A DNA stretch of 64,000 bases from Sphaerisporangium rufum (lineage in GTDB: Bacteria > Actinomycetota > Actinomycetes > Streptosporangiales > Streptosporangiaceae). The stretch's first letter is position 1; every line of letters starts with the position of its first letter. The stretch spans positions 1 to 64,000 of the forward strand of contig NZ_BOOU01000076.1 in the NCBI RefSeq assembly GCF_016863395.1, given 5' to 3'. The position numbers were made by a program, and so were the translations under genes. Of this stretch, positions 8,074-18,380 are shown piece by piece. Under the pieces are notes generated by a model. That model ran no database searches, had not been told where the DNA came from, and was given only the letters and a program-made list of their open reading frames with translations.

Positions 8074-8820
8074 TCAGACCACCACCCGGTAGTGGGTGGT
8101 CAGCAGGCCGGTGTCGTCGAACACGTGGAACGCCACCCCGGGCGGCTGGGCCTGGGTCGCCAGCGGGCCGTCGCCTTCCCACGGCATCCGCAGGGTGGAG
8201 ACGACGCCGGGGGCGATGCGCAGCGGGCGGCCGGCGAACGTGGCGGCGGCGGCGGTGTGGTAGTGGCCGGTCAGCACCGCGACGACCTGCGGGTGGGCGT
8301 TGATCAGCTCGGCCAGCGGGCCGGCGTCCAGCAGCCGGATCGAGTCGACGAACGGGTGGTGCAGCACGGTCGGCGGGTGGTGGAAGGCGACGAAGGCCGG
8401 GGTGCCGGACGGGATCGAGGCCAGCTCGGCGGCCAGCCAGTCCAGCGTCTCGGCGTCCAGGCGCCCGGCGTCCTCACCCGGGATGGTGGAGTCGGCGAGC
8501 AGGAAGACCGCGCCGGCGACGTCGTGGCGGGCGTTGATCGGGCCGGTGTCGCCCGAGCCGTCGTCGAGCAGCACCTTGCGGTAGGCCTCGCGCACGTCGT
8601 GGTTCCCCGGGCAGACCATGACCGGCACCGGCGCGGCGAAGAGCCGGGCGGCGGTCTGGTACTCGGCCACCTCGCCGTGATCGGCGATGTCCCCGGTGAT
8701 CAGGATCGCGTCGACCGGCCGGGGTAGGGCGTTCAGGTGCTCCATGACCCGGGCGGTGCGTTCCGCCGAGCGGGGATGGTCGTCGATGTGGGTGTCGCTG
8801 AGATGCGCGATGACGAGCAT
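8074..8820 (-). CDS. Calcineurin-like phosphodiesterase (Icc/CpdA type)
   Basis: Binuclear-metal phosphoesterase, 248 aa. Metal motifs in order: HLSDTHID (DxH), LITGDIADHGE (GDxxD), CPGNHDVRE (GNHD), FVAFHHPP and LTGHYHTA (GHxH). This set is typical of the CpdA/Icc branch, whose members include 3',5'-cAMP phosphodiesterases. The ATG at 8820 places the DTH motif at the N-terminus as in the family; an upstream extension of seven residues is unlikely. It is divergent from the CGNR regulator gene and precedes the LysE-type gene. The substrate is not proven. Confidence 0.88.
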   Translation of the reverse strand: MLVIAHLSDTHIDDHPRSAERTARVMEHLNALPRPVDAILITGDIADHGEVAEYQTAARLFAAPVPVMVCPGNHDVREAYRKVLLDDGSGDTGPINARHDVAGAVFLLADSTIPGEDAGRLDAETLDWLAAELASIPSGTPAFVAFHHPPTVLHHPFVDSIRLLDAGPLAELINAHPQVVAVLTGHYHTAAAATFAGRPLRIAPGVVSTLRMPWEGDGPLATQAQPPGVAFHVFDDTGLLTTHYRVVV

Positions 8821-8831
8821 TGATCCCCTCA

Positions 8832-8872
8832 CTAATGGCAAAAATGCAGCAAACCATTAGGGACGCTACACT
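8832..8872 (+). promoter_or_regulatory. Inverted-repeat operator and -10 of the CGNR gene
   Basis: CTAATGG (8832-8838) and CCATTAG (8854-8860) form a perfect 7-bp inverted repeat with a 15-bp spacer. A TACACT -10 hexamer follows at 8867-8872. The repeat covers the expected -35 region of the CGNR gene and the leader of the divergent phosphodiesterase gene. That is the usual position for an autoregulatory operator. Confidence 0.5.
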
Positions 8873-8912
8873 CGGCCGGGCCGGCCCGGCAAGCCGGTAT
8901 CGGAGGGAGAAC

Positions 8913-9539
8913 GTGTCACAGCAGCTCGCCTTGGCCCTGCCTCTGGCCCTGGCCGGGACGATCCGGCACGACGGCGACGGCGGGGTCGCCGACGACCTGG
9001 CCGACGTGCGCGGGCTGGCCGGCTGGCTCGCCGAGTATGCCGCGCCGCTGCGGGAGTACGCCGCCGACCCCGGTGGCCTGGCCGACGAGCAGACGCGGCG
9101 GGAGGTCGTGGCGCTGCGCCGCGCGGTGCGCACCCTGTTCGCCGAGGCGGTCCGGCCCGGGCCGCCCAGCCGGGCCGACTCCGCCTCGCTGCTGTCGCCG
9201 CGGGACGCGGTCGAGCTGCTCAACCGGGTCGCCGCCGCGGTCCCGGTGCGCCCGGTGCTGGCCTGGCCGGCCGGTGCCGTCCCGGCCGTCGTCTGGGTGG
9301 CCGGGGCCGCCGACGACCGGCGGCGGCTACTGGCCGGGCTCGCCCGGGCCGCGATGGAGTTCCTGGCCGGCCCGGACCGCGAGCGGTTGCGCGCCTGCCC
9401 GGCGCCGCGCTGCGTGCGGTACTTCGTCCAGGAGCACCCGCGCCAGGAGTGGTGCAAACCCTCCTGCGGCAACCGGGCCCGGGTCGCCCGCCACTACCGG
9501 CGGCACGCCGCCGCCGACCCGGCACGCCGCCCGCGGTGA
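8913..9539 (+). CDS. ABATE/CGNR zinc-finger putative regulator
   Basis: 208-aa protein with an N-terminal alpha-helical ABATE-type domain (ADDLADVRGLAGWLAEYAA) and a C-terminal CGNR zinc finger. The finger runs RACPAPRCVRYFVQEHPRQEWC and CGNRARVARHYRR, with cysteines in C-x4-C...C-x3-C arrangement. CGNR proteins are thought to bind DNA, often as regulators of stress or metabolism. The GTG at 8913 has GGAGGGAG at a good distance; frames opening upstream overlap the promoter. The protein probably acts at the inverted repeat in its own promoter (inference). Confidence 0.82.
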   Translation: MSQQLALALPLALAGTIRHDGDGGVADDLADVRGLAGWLAEYAAPLREYAADPGGLADEQTRREVVALRRAVRTLFAEAVRPGPPSRADSASLLSPRDAVELLNRVAAAVPVRPVLAWPAGAVPAVVWVAGAADDRRRLLAGLARAAMEFLAGPDRERLRACPAPRCVRYFVQEHPRQEWCKPSCGNRARVARHYRRHAAADPARRPR

Positions 9540-9585
9540 TCAGGGCCGCCCGGGGCGGCCGCGCCCGGCGCGGGCGGCCCGGACC

Positions 9586-10140
9586 TCAGGCGGCGTGGCG
9601 GAGGCAGTCGAGTTCGGCGGCCAGCGGGCGGAGCGGGACGCCGAGGCCGGCCAGCACGCGGACGCTGCGGTTGCTCCCGTCGGCGAGCAGGCCGCGCAGC
9701 AGCGCCTCCCCGGTGACCCGGCCGTCCGGGCCGGGCCGGTGCCGGGCCACCTCGACCACCTTGCGCGCCCGGGCGGTGAGCCGCAGCGCGGCGGCCGGGC
9801 CGCGCAGCGTCACCCGTAGCGGGCGGGACCGGGACCGGCGCAGCTCCCAGCGCGCCGGGTCGTCCACCGGACGCGGCATGCGGCGGCGCACCTCGGCCAG
9901 ATCGATGCCCAAGGTGGCCAGCAGCGCGGCGTCGGCGGCACCGCCGGGGAGCACGGCCGCGTGGACCGCCGCGACGGAGACCTCGAACGCCGCGAGCGGG
10001 CGGTCGAACGGGCGGGTCTCGGCCAGTGCCACCAGGACGGCGTCCTCGTCCAGGACGTGCCGGCCGGCCGCCAGGGACAGCAGGCCGGCCCGGACCACGG
10101 CGGCACGGGCGGCGGGGGTGTAGCGGGTGAACATGCTCAT
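9586..10140 (-). CDS. Clp N-terminal-domain protein
   Basis: 184-aa protein with two Clp-N-like helical repeats (RYTPAARAAVVRAGLLSLAAG...DEDAVLVALAETRP and LTARARKVVEVARHRPG...VTGEALLRGLLAD). It has no AAA+ ATPase module, so it is a free-standing Clp-N protein rather than a ClpC chaperone. The start codon overlaps the stop of the small HTH gene (ATGA at 10137-10140), making a two-gene operon. This gene pairing is common in actinomycetes. A role as partner or modulator of the HTH repressor, or as a substrate adaptor for Clp, is inference. Confidence 0.8.
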   Translation of the reverse strand: MSMFTRYTPAARAAVVRAGLLSLAAGRHVLDEDAVLVALAETRPFDRPLAAFEVSVAAVHAAVLPGGAADAALLATLGIDLAEVRRRMPRPVDDPARWELRRSRSRPLRVTLRGPAAALRLTARARKVVEVARHRPGPDGRVTGEALLRGLLADGSNRSVRVLAGLGVPLRPLAAELDCLRHAA

Positions 10141-10379
10141 CGTCGGCTCCCGGCCGCGCTCTCGACGATCCGGTGGGCGTGCTTGCGGTGCGCGGTCTGC
10201 CGCTTGACGCCGAGGGCGGCCGCGATCGCCTCCCAGGACCAGCCCCGGGCGCGCGCCTCGTCCACGTGCGCCGCCTCCAGTTCCTCCAGCAGCCGGCGCA
10301 GCGCGGCGACGGCGGCCAGCCCGGTGGCCGGATCGCCGCCGGTCGCGGCCTCGGCGAGATCGCTCGCGGTGTCGCCCAT
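10137..10379 (-). CDS. Small helix-turn-helix regulator
   Basis: 80-aa DNA-binding protein. An N-terminal helix (AAVAALRRLLEELEAAHVDEAR) precedes a C-terminal HTH, WSWEAIAAALGVKRQTAHRKHA, in the sigma-70-region-4/RNA-polymerase-like style. The ATG at 10379 is chosen over an upstream ATG at 10391, because the latter lies inside an operator and the -10 (TATGCT) sits 7 nt before 10379. First gene of the operon with the Clp-N protein. It very probably represses its own promoter through the two 18-bp palindromes that cover the -35 and -10. Confidence 0.8.
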   Translation of the reverse strand: MGDTASDLAEAATGGDPATGLAAVAALRRLLEELEAAHVDEARARGWSWEAIAAALGVKRQTAHRKHAHRIVESAAGSRR

Positions 10380-10382
10380 GCC

Positions 10383-10428
10383 TGTCAGCATAAGCTGACA
10401 ACCCCCGGTTTGTCAGCCCATGCTGACA
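10383..10428 (-). promoter_or_regulatory. Twin TGTCAGC-N4-GCTGACA operators over promoter
   Basis: Two palindromes with identical arms, TGTCAGC-N4-GCTGACA, occupy 10383-10400 and 10411-10428, centres 28 bp apart. On the minus strand, CTGACA (10416-10411) and TATGCT (10392-10387) are spaced 18 bp apart and form a good sigma-70-type promoter. The -35 therefore lies in one operator and the -10 in the other, so repression by occlusion is expected. The start codon follows the -10 by 7 nt. Confidence 0.75.
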
Positions 10429-10431
10429 CTT

Positions 10432-11574
10432 TCACCGGGCCAGGATGTCGTCGAGGTCGTAGTGGATGGGCCGTTCCAGCTGCTCGTAGGTGCACGACCG
10501 CGGGGTGCGGTCGGTGCGCCAGCGGCGGAACCGGGCGGTGTGCCGGAACCGGTCGCCCTCCATGTGGTCGTAGGCCACCTCCACCACCAGCGACGGCTCC
10601 AGCGGGATGAACGACAGGTCCTTGCCGGCGCTCCACCGCGAGATGGCGCCCGGCATCCGCTGCCTGGTGTTCTCGTCCTGCGACATCCACGACGCCCAGG
10701 GGTGCTGCGCCAGGTCCGCCAGCAGGTAGGGGCGCAGCTCGTCGACCAGCTCGGCCCGGCGCTTCATCGGGAACGACGCCGACACCCCGACGTGGTGCAG
10801 CACGCCCGCCGGGTCGTACAGCCCGAGCAGCAGCGACCCGACGATCGGGCCGGACTTGTGCTCGCGGTAGCCGGCCACCACGCAGTCGGCGGTGCGCTCG
10901 TGCTTGACCTTGAACATGGTGCGCCGGTCCGGCTCGTACGGCCGGTCGGTGGGCTTGACGATGATGCCGTCCAGGCCGGCGCCCTCGAACATCTCGAACC
11001 ACTCGGCGGCGCGCTCGTCGTCGGCGGTGACCGGGGTGAGCCGGACGCGGTCGCCCGCGCCGGCCAGTGCGGTCACCAGCCGGTCGCGGCGGGTGCCGAA
11101 CGGCGTGTCCAGCAGGCTCTCGTCGCCGAGGGCGAGCAGGTCGAAGGCGACGAACGACGCCGGGGTCGTCTCGGCCAGCAGCCGGACCCGGGAGGCGGCC
11201 GGGTGGATGCGCTGCTGCAGCGCGTCGAAGTCGAGGATCTGGCCCTGCCGCAGCACGATCTCGCCGTCGAGGACGCACCGCTCGGGCAGCTCGCGGCGCA
11301 CCGCCTCGACCAGCTCGGGGAAGTAGCGGTTGAACGGCCGCTCGTTGCGGCTGCCCAGGTAGACCTGGTCGCCGTCGCGGAACACGATGCAGCGGAAGCC
11401 GTCCCACTTGGGCTCGTAGAGCAGCGTGCCGTCCTGCGGCGGCAGCTCCTTGACCGCCTTGGCCAGCATCGGCGCGAGCGGGGGCGGCACCGGCAGGTTC
11501 ATCTCCGGCGGCGCCTCCACCGGCGCCCCGCGCCGGGCGGGGGCGGGCGGCGCGGACGGGTCGGGCGAGGTCAT
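10432..11574 (-). CDS. ATP-dependent DNA ligase (LigC/LigD-lig type)
   Basis: 380-aa ATP-dependent ligase. The adenylation domain has nucleotidyl-transferase motif I YEPKWDGFR with catalytic Lys56, motif III-like FVAFDLL, motif IV GLDGIIVKP and motif V FKVKHERTADCVVAG. The C-terminal OB-fold includes LLLGLYDPAGVLHHVGV and LVVEVAYDHMEGDRFRH. Length matches LigC-type enzymes of actinobacteria, linked to nick sealing and backup end joining; no Ku or polymerase gene is adjacent. The ATG overlaps the stop of the RibD-like gene (ATGA), so the two are translationally coupled. Confidence 0.9.
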   Translation of the reverse strand: MTSPDPSAPPAPARRGAPVEAPPEMNLPVPPPLAPMLAKAVKELPPQDGTLLYEPKWDGFRCIVFRDGDQVYLGSRNERPFNRYFPELVEAVRRELPERCVLDGEIVLRQGQILDFDALQQRIHPAASRVRLLAETTPASFVAFDLLALGDESLLDTPFGTRRDRLVTALAGAGDRVRLTPVTADDERAAEWFEMFEGAGLDGIIVKPTDRPYEPDRRTMFKVKHERTADCVVAGYREHKSGPIVGSLLLGLYDPAGVLHHVGVSASFPMKRRAELVDELRPYLLADLAQHPWASWMSQDENTRQRMPGAISRWSAGKDLSFIPLEPSLVVEVAYDHMEGDRFRHTARFRRWRTDRTPRSCTYEQLERPIHYDLDDILAR

Positions 11575-12293
11575 GGCGCCTCCCGGGTGTACTTGCAGAA
11601 CAGGAAGCCGTCCTCGGCCAGAACGTGGGACAGCCGCATCGGGGTCGGGGCGTCCGGGCCGGCGACGATGCGCGCGGCGTCGCCGCCGGTGAGCAGCGGG
11701 CTGATCGTCAGGCACAGCTCGTCCACCAGGCCGGCCGCCAGCAGCTCGCCGTTGAGGTGCGGCCCGCCCTCGCACAGCACCCGGGTCAGGCCCCGCTCGT
11801 GCAGCGCCGCCAGCGCCACCGCCGGGTCGGCCCGCCGCTCGCCGGCCACCACCACGTCGGCGTGCCGGGCCGCCGCGGCCCGCCGCTCGGCCGGCGCCGC
11901 CTCGGTGGTGATCACGATGGGCCGGACGCCCGGTTCGGGGTCGGTGAACAGCGGGCCGGCCAGGTCGAGGTCGAGCCGGCCGGTGACCACCGCGATCGGC
12001 GGGGTCGGCGGGCGGCCCTCGCGCAGCGCCGCCCAGGACCGGCGCGGGCGGACCGGGCCGTACCCCTCGCCGCGGACGGTCGAGGCGCCGGCCACGATCA
12101 CGTCGGCCAGCCCGCGCAGCACGCCGAACACCCGGCGGTCGGCCTTGCCGGACAGGCCTTCGGACACCCCGGCCAGCCAGGCGCCGCCGTCGGCGCCGGC
12201 CACCATGTTCAGCCGCAGCCAGGGCGCCGGCGGGTAGGCGTAGGCCGCGGCGAGGTCGGCCTCGCCGGCCGGTTCGGGCAGGATGCGTCGCAC
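11571..12293 (-). CDS. RibD C-terminal-type pyrimidine reductase
   Basis: 240-aa NADPH-dependent reductase of the RibD-C/dihydrofolate-reductase fold. Visible motifs: LRLNMVAGADGGAWLAG (substrate site), LADVIVAGASTVRGEGYGPV, and LCEGGPHLNGELLAAGLVDELCL plus LLTGGDA near the C-terminus, all typical of this family. The deaminase half of RibD is absent, so it is either a stand-alone riboflavin-type reductase or a reductase of other specificity. The GTG at 12293 gives a normal-length protein; an open frame continues upstream without similarity. Overlap with the ligase start suggests co-expression; the reason for that pairing is unclear. Confidence 0.82.
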   Translation of the reverse strand: MRRILPEPAGEADLAAAYAYPPAPWLRLNMVAGADGGAWLAGVSEGLSGKADRRVFGVLRGLADVIVAGASTVRGEGYGPVRPRRSWAALREGRPPTPPIAVVTGRLDLDLAGPLFTDPEPGVRPIVITTEAAPAERRAAAARHADVVVAGERRADPAVALAALHERGLTRVLCEGGPHLNGELLAAGLVDELCLTISPLLTGGDAARIVAGPDAPTPMRLSHVLAEDGFLFCKYTREAP

Positions 12294-12436
12294 GTCTCCT
12301 ACCTTGGCACACGCCTCCGACGCTTCCGCTCCCGCCGGTACCGCGACCGGCCGGGCCGGCCACCGTCCGGCCGGCGACTCCGCCCGGCGGGTGGCCACGG
12401 CCGAGGTGGTCGCCGCCGGCGGCCCGGCCCGTCCGG

Positions 12437-14578
<2,142 letters not shown>

Positions 14579-14874
14579 GTAGCCTCATTGTGGTCGGAAA
14601 CGGTCCGCGGGGGGCGCGTTCGCGCGCGTTCGTATCGATCACCTGTCGGGGGTGCCCGGTCGCCTCCTCATCCGGTCCAGGGCCCCGTTGCCGCGTACCT
14701 GACTGCGTCTCGCCACTACCGTTGATATTACGGGCGGGAGGCTGATTTACCAGACCATTTCCCGCTATGCGGGCCTGTCCTGGGCGACCGCCGGGGTGCG
14801 CATGCGCCGGCCGCCGCCGCGGCGTCTCTCAAACTATCCTAAAAGCCGCTTATCGGGCGCGCCTGACATGGTGT
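14579..14874. other. Intergenic stretch between glgX and osmC-like gene
   Basis: No convincing gene. Between about 14715 and 14860 the DNA is clearly less GC-rich than its surroundings and carries TANNNT-like hexamers such as TATCCT (14835-14840). It probably holds the glgX promoter, but no start can be fixed. Confidence 0.4.
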
Positions 14875-14904
14875 GGCCCCCGCGCGGGGGTACGCGCGGG
14901 GGCC
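14875..14904 (-). terminator. Terminator hairpin of osmC-like gene
   Basis: GGCCCCCGCGC and GCGCGGGGGCC pair in a perfect 11-bp stem with an 8-nt loop, starting 11 bp beyond the OsmC-like stop in the direction of transcription. No U-run follows, as is common for actinomycete hairpin terminators. Confidence 0.6.
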
Positions 14905-14915
14905 GGGGACGCCGG

Positions 14916-15344
14916 TCAGCCGATCAGTTCGGCGTTCAGCGTGATGGTGGTGCCGGACAGCGCCTTGCTCACCGGGCAGTTCGCCTTGGCGGTCTCGGCC
15001 GCCGCCTGGAAGTCCTCGGCCGACAGGCCGGGCACCTGGGCGCGCACCGAGATGACGATGCCGGTGATGCCCTCACCCGGCTGGAAGGTCACGTCGGCCT
15101 TCGTCTCCACCTGCTGCGGCGGGGTGCCGGCCTGGGCGAGCCCGTGCGACAGCGCCATCGAGAAGCACGAGGAGTGCGCCGCGGCGATGAGCTCCTCCGG
15201 GCTGGTCTTGCCGTTGGCCTGCTCGGCGCGCGACGGCCAGGACACGTCGAACGTGCCCACCCCCGAGCTGTCCAGCGTCACGGTGCCGGAGCCGTCCAGC
15301 AGCGCGCCCTTCCACTGGGTGGTCGCGGTACGAGTCGTCGCCAT
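14916..15344 (-). CDS. OsmC-family peroxide-resistance protein
   Basis: 142-aa thiol-dependent peroxidase of the OsmC/Ohr family, which reduces organic hydroperoxides in the cytoplasm. Both redox cysteines are visible: AAHSSCFSMALSH (peroxidatic Cys) and AKANCPVSKAL (resolving Cys). The N-terminal TTRTATTQWKGALLDGSG and SRAEQANGKTSPEEL follow the OsmC rather than the Ohr pattern. Single gene ending in a strong hairpin. The ATG at 15344 gives the usual family length. Confidence 0.92.
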   Translation of the reverse strand: MATTRTATTQWKGALLDGSGTVTLDSSGVGTFDVSWPSRAEQANGKTSPEELIAAAHSSCFSMALSHGLAQAGTPPQQVETKADVTFQPGEGITGIVISVRAQVPGLSAEDFQAAAETAKANCPVSKALSGTTITLNAELIG

Positions 15345-15386
15345 GCGATCTTCCCTTCACTGCCTAGAGGTGGTTGCATGCCGAAC

Positions 15387-15632
15387 CTACACGCGCGACC
15401 GGTGCGCCCGGTGCTCGGCACGGACCAGATCCTCCACTTCGGCCCGCAGCGCGAGGAACTCCGCCGAGCGCTTGATGGTCAGCGGCCGCTCGCCGGGCGG
15501 CCCGACGGTGACGTCCCCGGCGAGGTGCGCGGGGTCGCTGAACGGGCGACGGCCGGGTGCCGGCGCGTATCCGTCCGTAGCGGATCGGTGACGTGGTTCG
15601 CACGGCGTGCACGATTTCATGCGCACGCTCAC
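15387..15632 (-). pseudogene. Short ORF, possible gene remnant
   Basis: An 81-codon frame whose last 50 codons (from FSDPAHLAGDVTVGPPGE to the TAG) show very strong G/C third-position bias and a plausible helical end (EFLALRAEVEDLVRAEHRAH). The first 30 codons lack that bias, and no start codon with a ribosome-binding site precedes the coding-like part. The simplest reading is a 3' fragment of a decayed gene; a real small protein from the ATG at 15632 or 15620 is possible. Not recognised. Confidence 0.3.
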
Positions 15633-15775
15633 ATCACCGGCGGTGCCGGCCGGGGTCCCCCTTTGCCGCTACGGAATCGCGGGCCCGGGATCCGTGCTGG
15701 TGGTGCTGCCTTCCGGGCCGGTCCGGACCACCCTGCCTGGTCCGTCGGCGCGCCCCCGCAATGCCGAAACGGCCC

Positions 15776-15804
15776 TTGTGTGCGCAAACATTCAGAGTTA
15801 CGTT
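15776..15804 (+). promoter_or_regulatory. Predicted promoter of esterase/ABC locus
   Basis: TTGTGT (15776-15781) and TACGTT (15799-15804) are separated by 17 bp in an island of lower GC content. Transcription would begin near 15811, leaving a leader of about 230 nt before the esterase. The rest of the 15633-16043 gap shows no gene. The -35 overlaps TGTGCGCA, an 8-mer also found in the first sugar locus. Confidence 0.5.
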
Positions 15805-16043
15805 AAGCGCCGGAAATGTGATCGAAAACCTTCGCAACGGCCTCGGCGGCATTCCGCGACCGGCGCCGGCCGGGCCGACCGCACCAGCCACCCGCGCATC
15901 ATGGCGACCACATCGGGACGCACCGGGCGAGCATCCCCGCTCGGGACGGAGGTGACACCGGGAGATCACGGCACACCCGCTGAAGAGCCGGACCGGCCGG
16001 CGAGGCGCGTCCGCCGCCGGCCATTGAAGGAAGGGTGCCCGCA

Positions 16044-18212
16044 ATGCAGGATTCCGATGGGAGCTTACGCCGCGGCGGCGTACGCCGCCTCCCCGCGGTG
16101 ATCGCCGCCGGGGTGCTGGCGATCGCGACCATGATGCTCGCGCCACGGCCGGCGGAGGCGGCGGATCCGCCCTGGCTGACCGTCTCGGCGGACCGCTTCG
16201 CCGCGTTCAGCGTCCCGGCCGCCTACATCCAGGCGAACCTGGGCGAGGTCTCGCAGGTGCACATCGAGGGCGACTTCGGCCCCTCCGCCGCCTGGGTGGA
16301 GTACGGGCTGACCCGCCGGGGCGACCTCTGGTCGGGCGTACTCGGGCCGCTGGAGCCGGGCCTGTACCACTACCAGGTCACCGCCGACGACACCAAGACC
16401 CTCAAGGACCCGACCAACGGCGCCGGCGTGGCCTCCCGGCCGCTGCTGAGCACCTTCCTGGTGCCGGGCGACTCGGCGCGCCTGCTGGCCGACGCGCCCG
16501 ACGGGCGGCGTGGCACGGTGGAGCCGCTGGCCTACCGCACCGGGAAGGAGCAGCGGACGGCCCTGGTGTGGACCCCGCCAGGGTACTCCGCCCGGGGCGG
16601 CCGCCCCTACCCCGTGCTGTACCTGCGATCCGGCCCGGACCGCGCCGCCACCGACTGGCTCGACCTCGGCCGGGCCGGGCAGATCCTCGACAACCTGTCG
16701 GCCGGGAACGCCGTCGAGCCGATGGTGGTGGTGATCGCCGACGGCCGGGACGGCGACCCAGGGCTGGCGGACCTCCGCAAGGCGGCCGGGGACGCCTACC
16801 GTGTGCACCGCGACCGGGAGCACCAGGCCGTCGCCGGCGTGGCCGAGGGCGGGTCGCAGGCACTGCGCGCCGTGCTGACCGGCCCGGGCGAGTTCGCCTA
16901 CGCCGGCTCCTTCTCCGGCCGCCCGGCCCAGATCCCGGACCTGGGCCCCGCCGCCGGTCACGGGCTCAAGCTGCTGCGCCTGTACACCGGGAACGTGACC
17001 GACCCCGCCTACAACGCGACCGTCGAGCTGACCAGGGCGCTGGACCGCGCCCACGTCAGGTACGAGTTCGACGGCGTCGACCCCCGCGGGGGCGGGAACT
17101 GGGCCGCCTGGCGCCGGAACCTGATCGACTTCCTGCCGCGGCTGTTCCGCAAGGTCGCCGGCCACGGCCCGAGCGCCGGCCACGGGCCGCTGCGGGGCCG
17201 GTTCGAGCCGCCGGCGCCCGGCACCACCCCCACGCCGGCGGTGACCAAGGACGGCTTCGTCACGTTCGAGACCACGACCGCCTTCACCGGCGCCCGGCAC
17301 GTCACCGTCTGGGCGAACATCGCGCCCGGCGGGAGCTGGCTGCGCGTCCCGATGGCGCGCACCGGCGACCGCTGGCGGGTGACCGTGGGCCCGCTGGAAC
17401 CGTGGTTCTACTACTACCAGTGGATCGTGGACCGGGTGGGCACCAAGGACACCGCCAACCCGACGAAGGTCACCTCCGAGCCGGCCTGGAGCTGGTTCCT
17501 GCTTCCCGGCAAGCGCGCGCGGCTGCTGTCCGACGTCCCCGCCGGCCGGGGCGGGAAGGTCGAGAGCCTGACCTACCAGAGCACCGTGGCCGGCGCGGAG
17601 CGGACCGCGCTGGTGTGGACCCCGCCCGGCTACGACCCCGGCCGCGCCGAGAAGTATCCCGTCCTCTACCTCCAGCACGGCAGCGGGCAGAACTACACCG
17701 ACTGGACCGAGATGGGACGCGCCAGGCAGATCCTCGACCACCAGTACCTCGACGGTGACCTGGTGCCGATGGTCGTGGTGATGGGCAACGGCAACTCCAC
17801 CGACTTCACCCGGGAACTGCTGGAGAACATCGTCCCGGCGGCCCGGGCCCGCTACAACATCTCCGGCGATCCCGGCGGGCAGGCCCTGGCCGGCCTGTCG
17901 ATGGGCGGCGCCCAGGCGCTCGGCGTGCTCAAGGCCCATCCGGGCCGGTTCGCCTACGTCGCGGCGTTCTCCGCCGGGTTCGGCGCCGGCACCGGCGTCG
18001 ACGCGGCGGCCGTCAACGACGGGACCAAGATGCTGCGCATGTACGTCGGCGACGTCACCGACTTCGCCTACCCGTGGTTCGCGGCGGGACTGGCCACGAT
18101 GGACGAGCTCGGCGTCCGCTACGAGTTCGACGGGATCACCCCTGGGCCGCACGGCTGGGACGTGTGGCAGAAGAACCTCATCGACCTGGCGCCGCGCCTG
18201 TTCAGGCGCTGA
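16044..18212 (+). CDS. Secreted tandem-duplicated esterase, N-terminal copy inactive
   Basis: 722-aa exported protein with a Sec-type signal peptide (core PAVIAAGVLAIATMML, likely cleavage after AEA near residue 40). Two homologous halves follow, each an E-set/CBM48-like domain plus an alpha/beta-hydrolase of the esterase-D/feruloyl-esterase type. The second half has the nucleophile in GLSMGGAQAL (Ser619) and a C-terminal GPHGWDVW (catalytic His). The first half has Ala267 in GVAEGGSQAL at the nucleophile position and Gly at the His position, so it should be catalytically dead. The ATG at 16044 has AGGAAGG upstream. It lies in line with an ABC sugar importer, suggesting removal of acyl groups from plant polysaccharide fragments. 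Confidence 0.85.
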   Translation: MQDSDGSLRRGGVRRLPAVIAAGVLAIATMMLAPRPAEAADPPWLTVSADRFAAFSVPAAYIQANLGEVSQVHIEGDFGPSAAWVEYGLTRRGDLWSGVLGPLEPGLYHYQVTADDTKTLKDPTNGAGVASRPLLSTFLVPGDSARLLADAPDGRRGTVEPLAYRTGKEQRTALVWTPPGYSARGGRPYPVLYLRSGPDRAATDWLDLGRAGQILDNLSAGNAVEPMVVVIADGRDGDPGLADLRKAAGDAYRVHRDREHQAVAGVAEGGSQALRAVLTGPGEFAYAGSFSGRPAQIPDLGPAAGHGLKLLRLYTGNVTDPAYNATVELTRALDRAHVRYEFDGVDPRGGGNWAAWRRNLIDFLPRLFRKVAGHGPSAGHGPLRGRFEPPAPGTTPTPAVTKDGFVTFETTTAFTGARHVTVWANIAPGGSWLRVPMARTGDRWRVTVGPLEPWFYYYQWIVDRVGTKDTANPTKVTSEPAWSWFLLPGKRARLLSDVPAGRGGKVESLTYQSTVAGAERTALVWTPPGYDPGRAEKYPVLYLQHGSGQNYTDWTEMGRARQILDHQYLDGDLVPMVVVMGNGNSTDFTRELLENIVPAARARYNISGDPGGQALAGLSMGGAQALGVLKAHPGRFAYVAAFSAGFGAGTGVDAAAVNDGTKMLRMYVGDVTDFAYPWFAAGLATMDELGVRYEFDGITPGPHGWDVWQKNLIDLAPRLFRR

Positions 18213-18243
18213 CCGGCCCGGCCGAGGCGGCACCGCCGGGACA

Positions 18244-18339
18244 CCGCCCGCCCGCGTCCGGGCGTGGCGGGCGGCCGGCGACCGGCGGGAGGGACCGGGC
18301 ACGGGGCGTATCGACCCGTGCCCGGTGCCGCCGGTCGCC
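18244..18339 (+). terminator. Two consecutive strong hairpins between esterase and binding protein
   Basis: First hairpin: CCGCCCGCC (18244-18252) with GGCGGGCGG (18266-18274). Second, nested: outer stem GGCGACCGGCGG (18277-18288) with CCGCCGGTCGCC (18328-18339), inner stem CCGGGCACGGG (18295-18305) with CCCGTGCCCGG (18315-18325). All arms are perfect. They may end part of the esterase transcript or stabilise processed ends inside an operon. There is no U-run. Confidence 0.55.
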
Positions 18340-18380
18340 CCGGAGGTGGCGCGTGGACCTTTGCGACCCCGAGGGAGACC

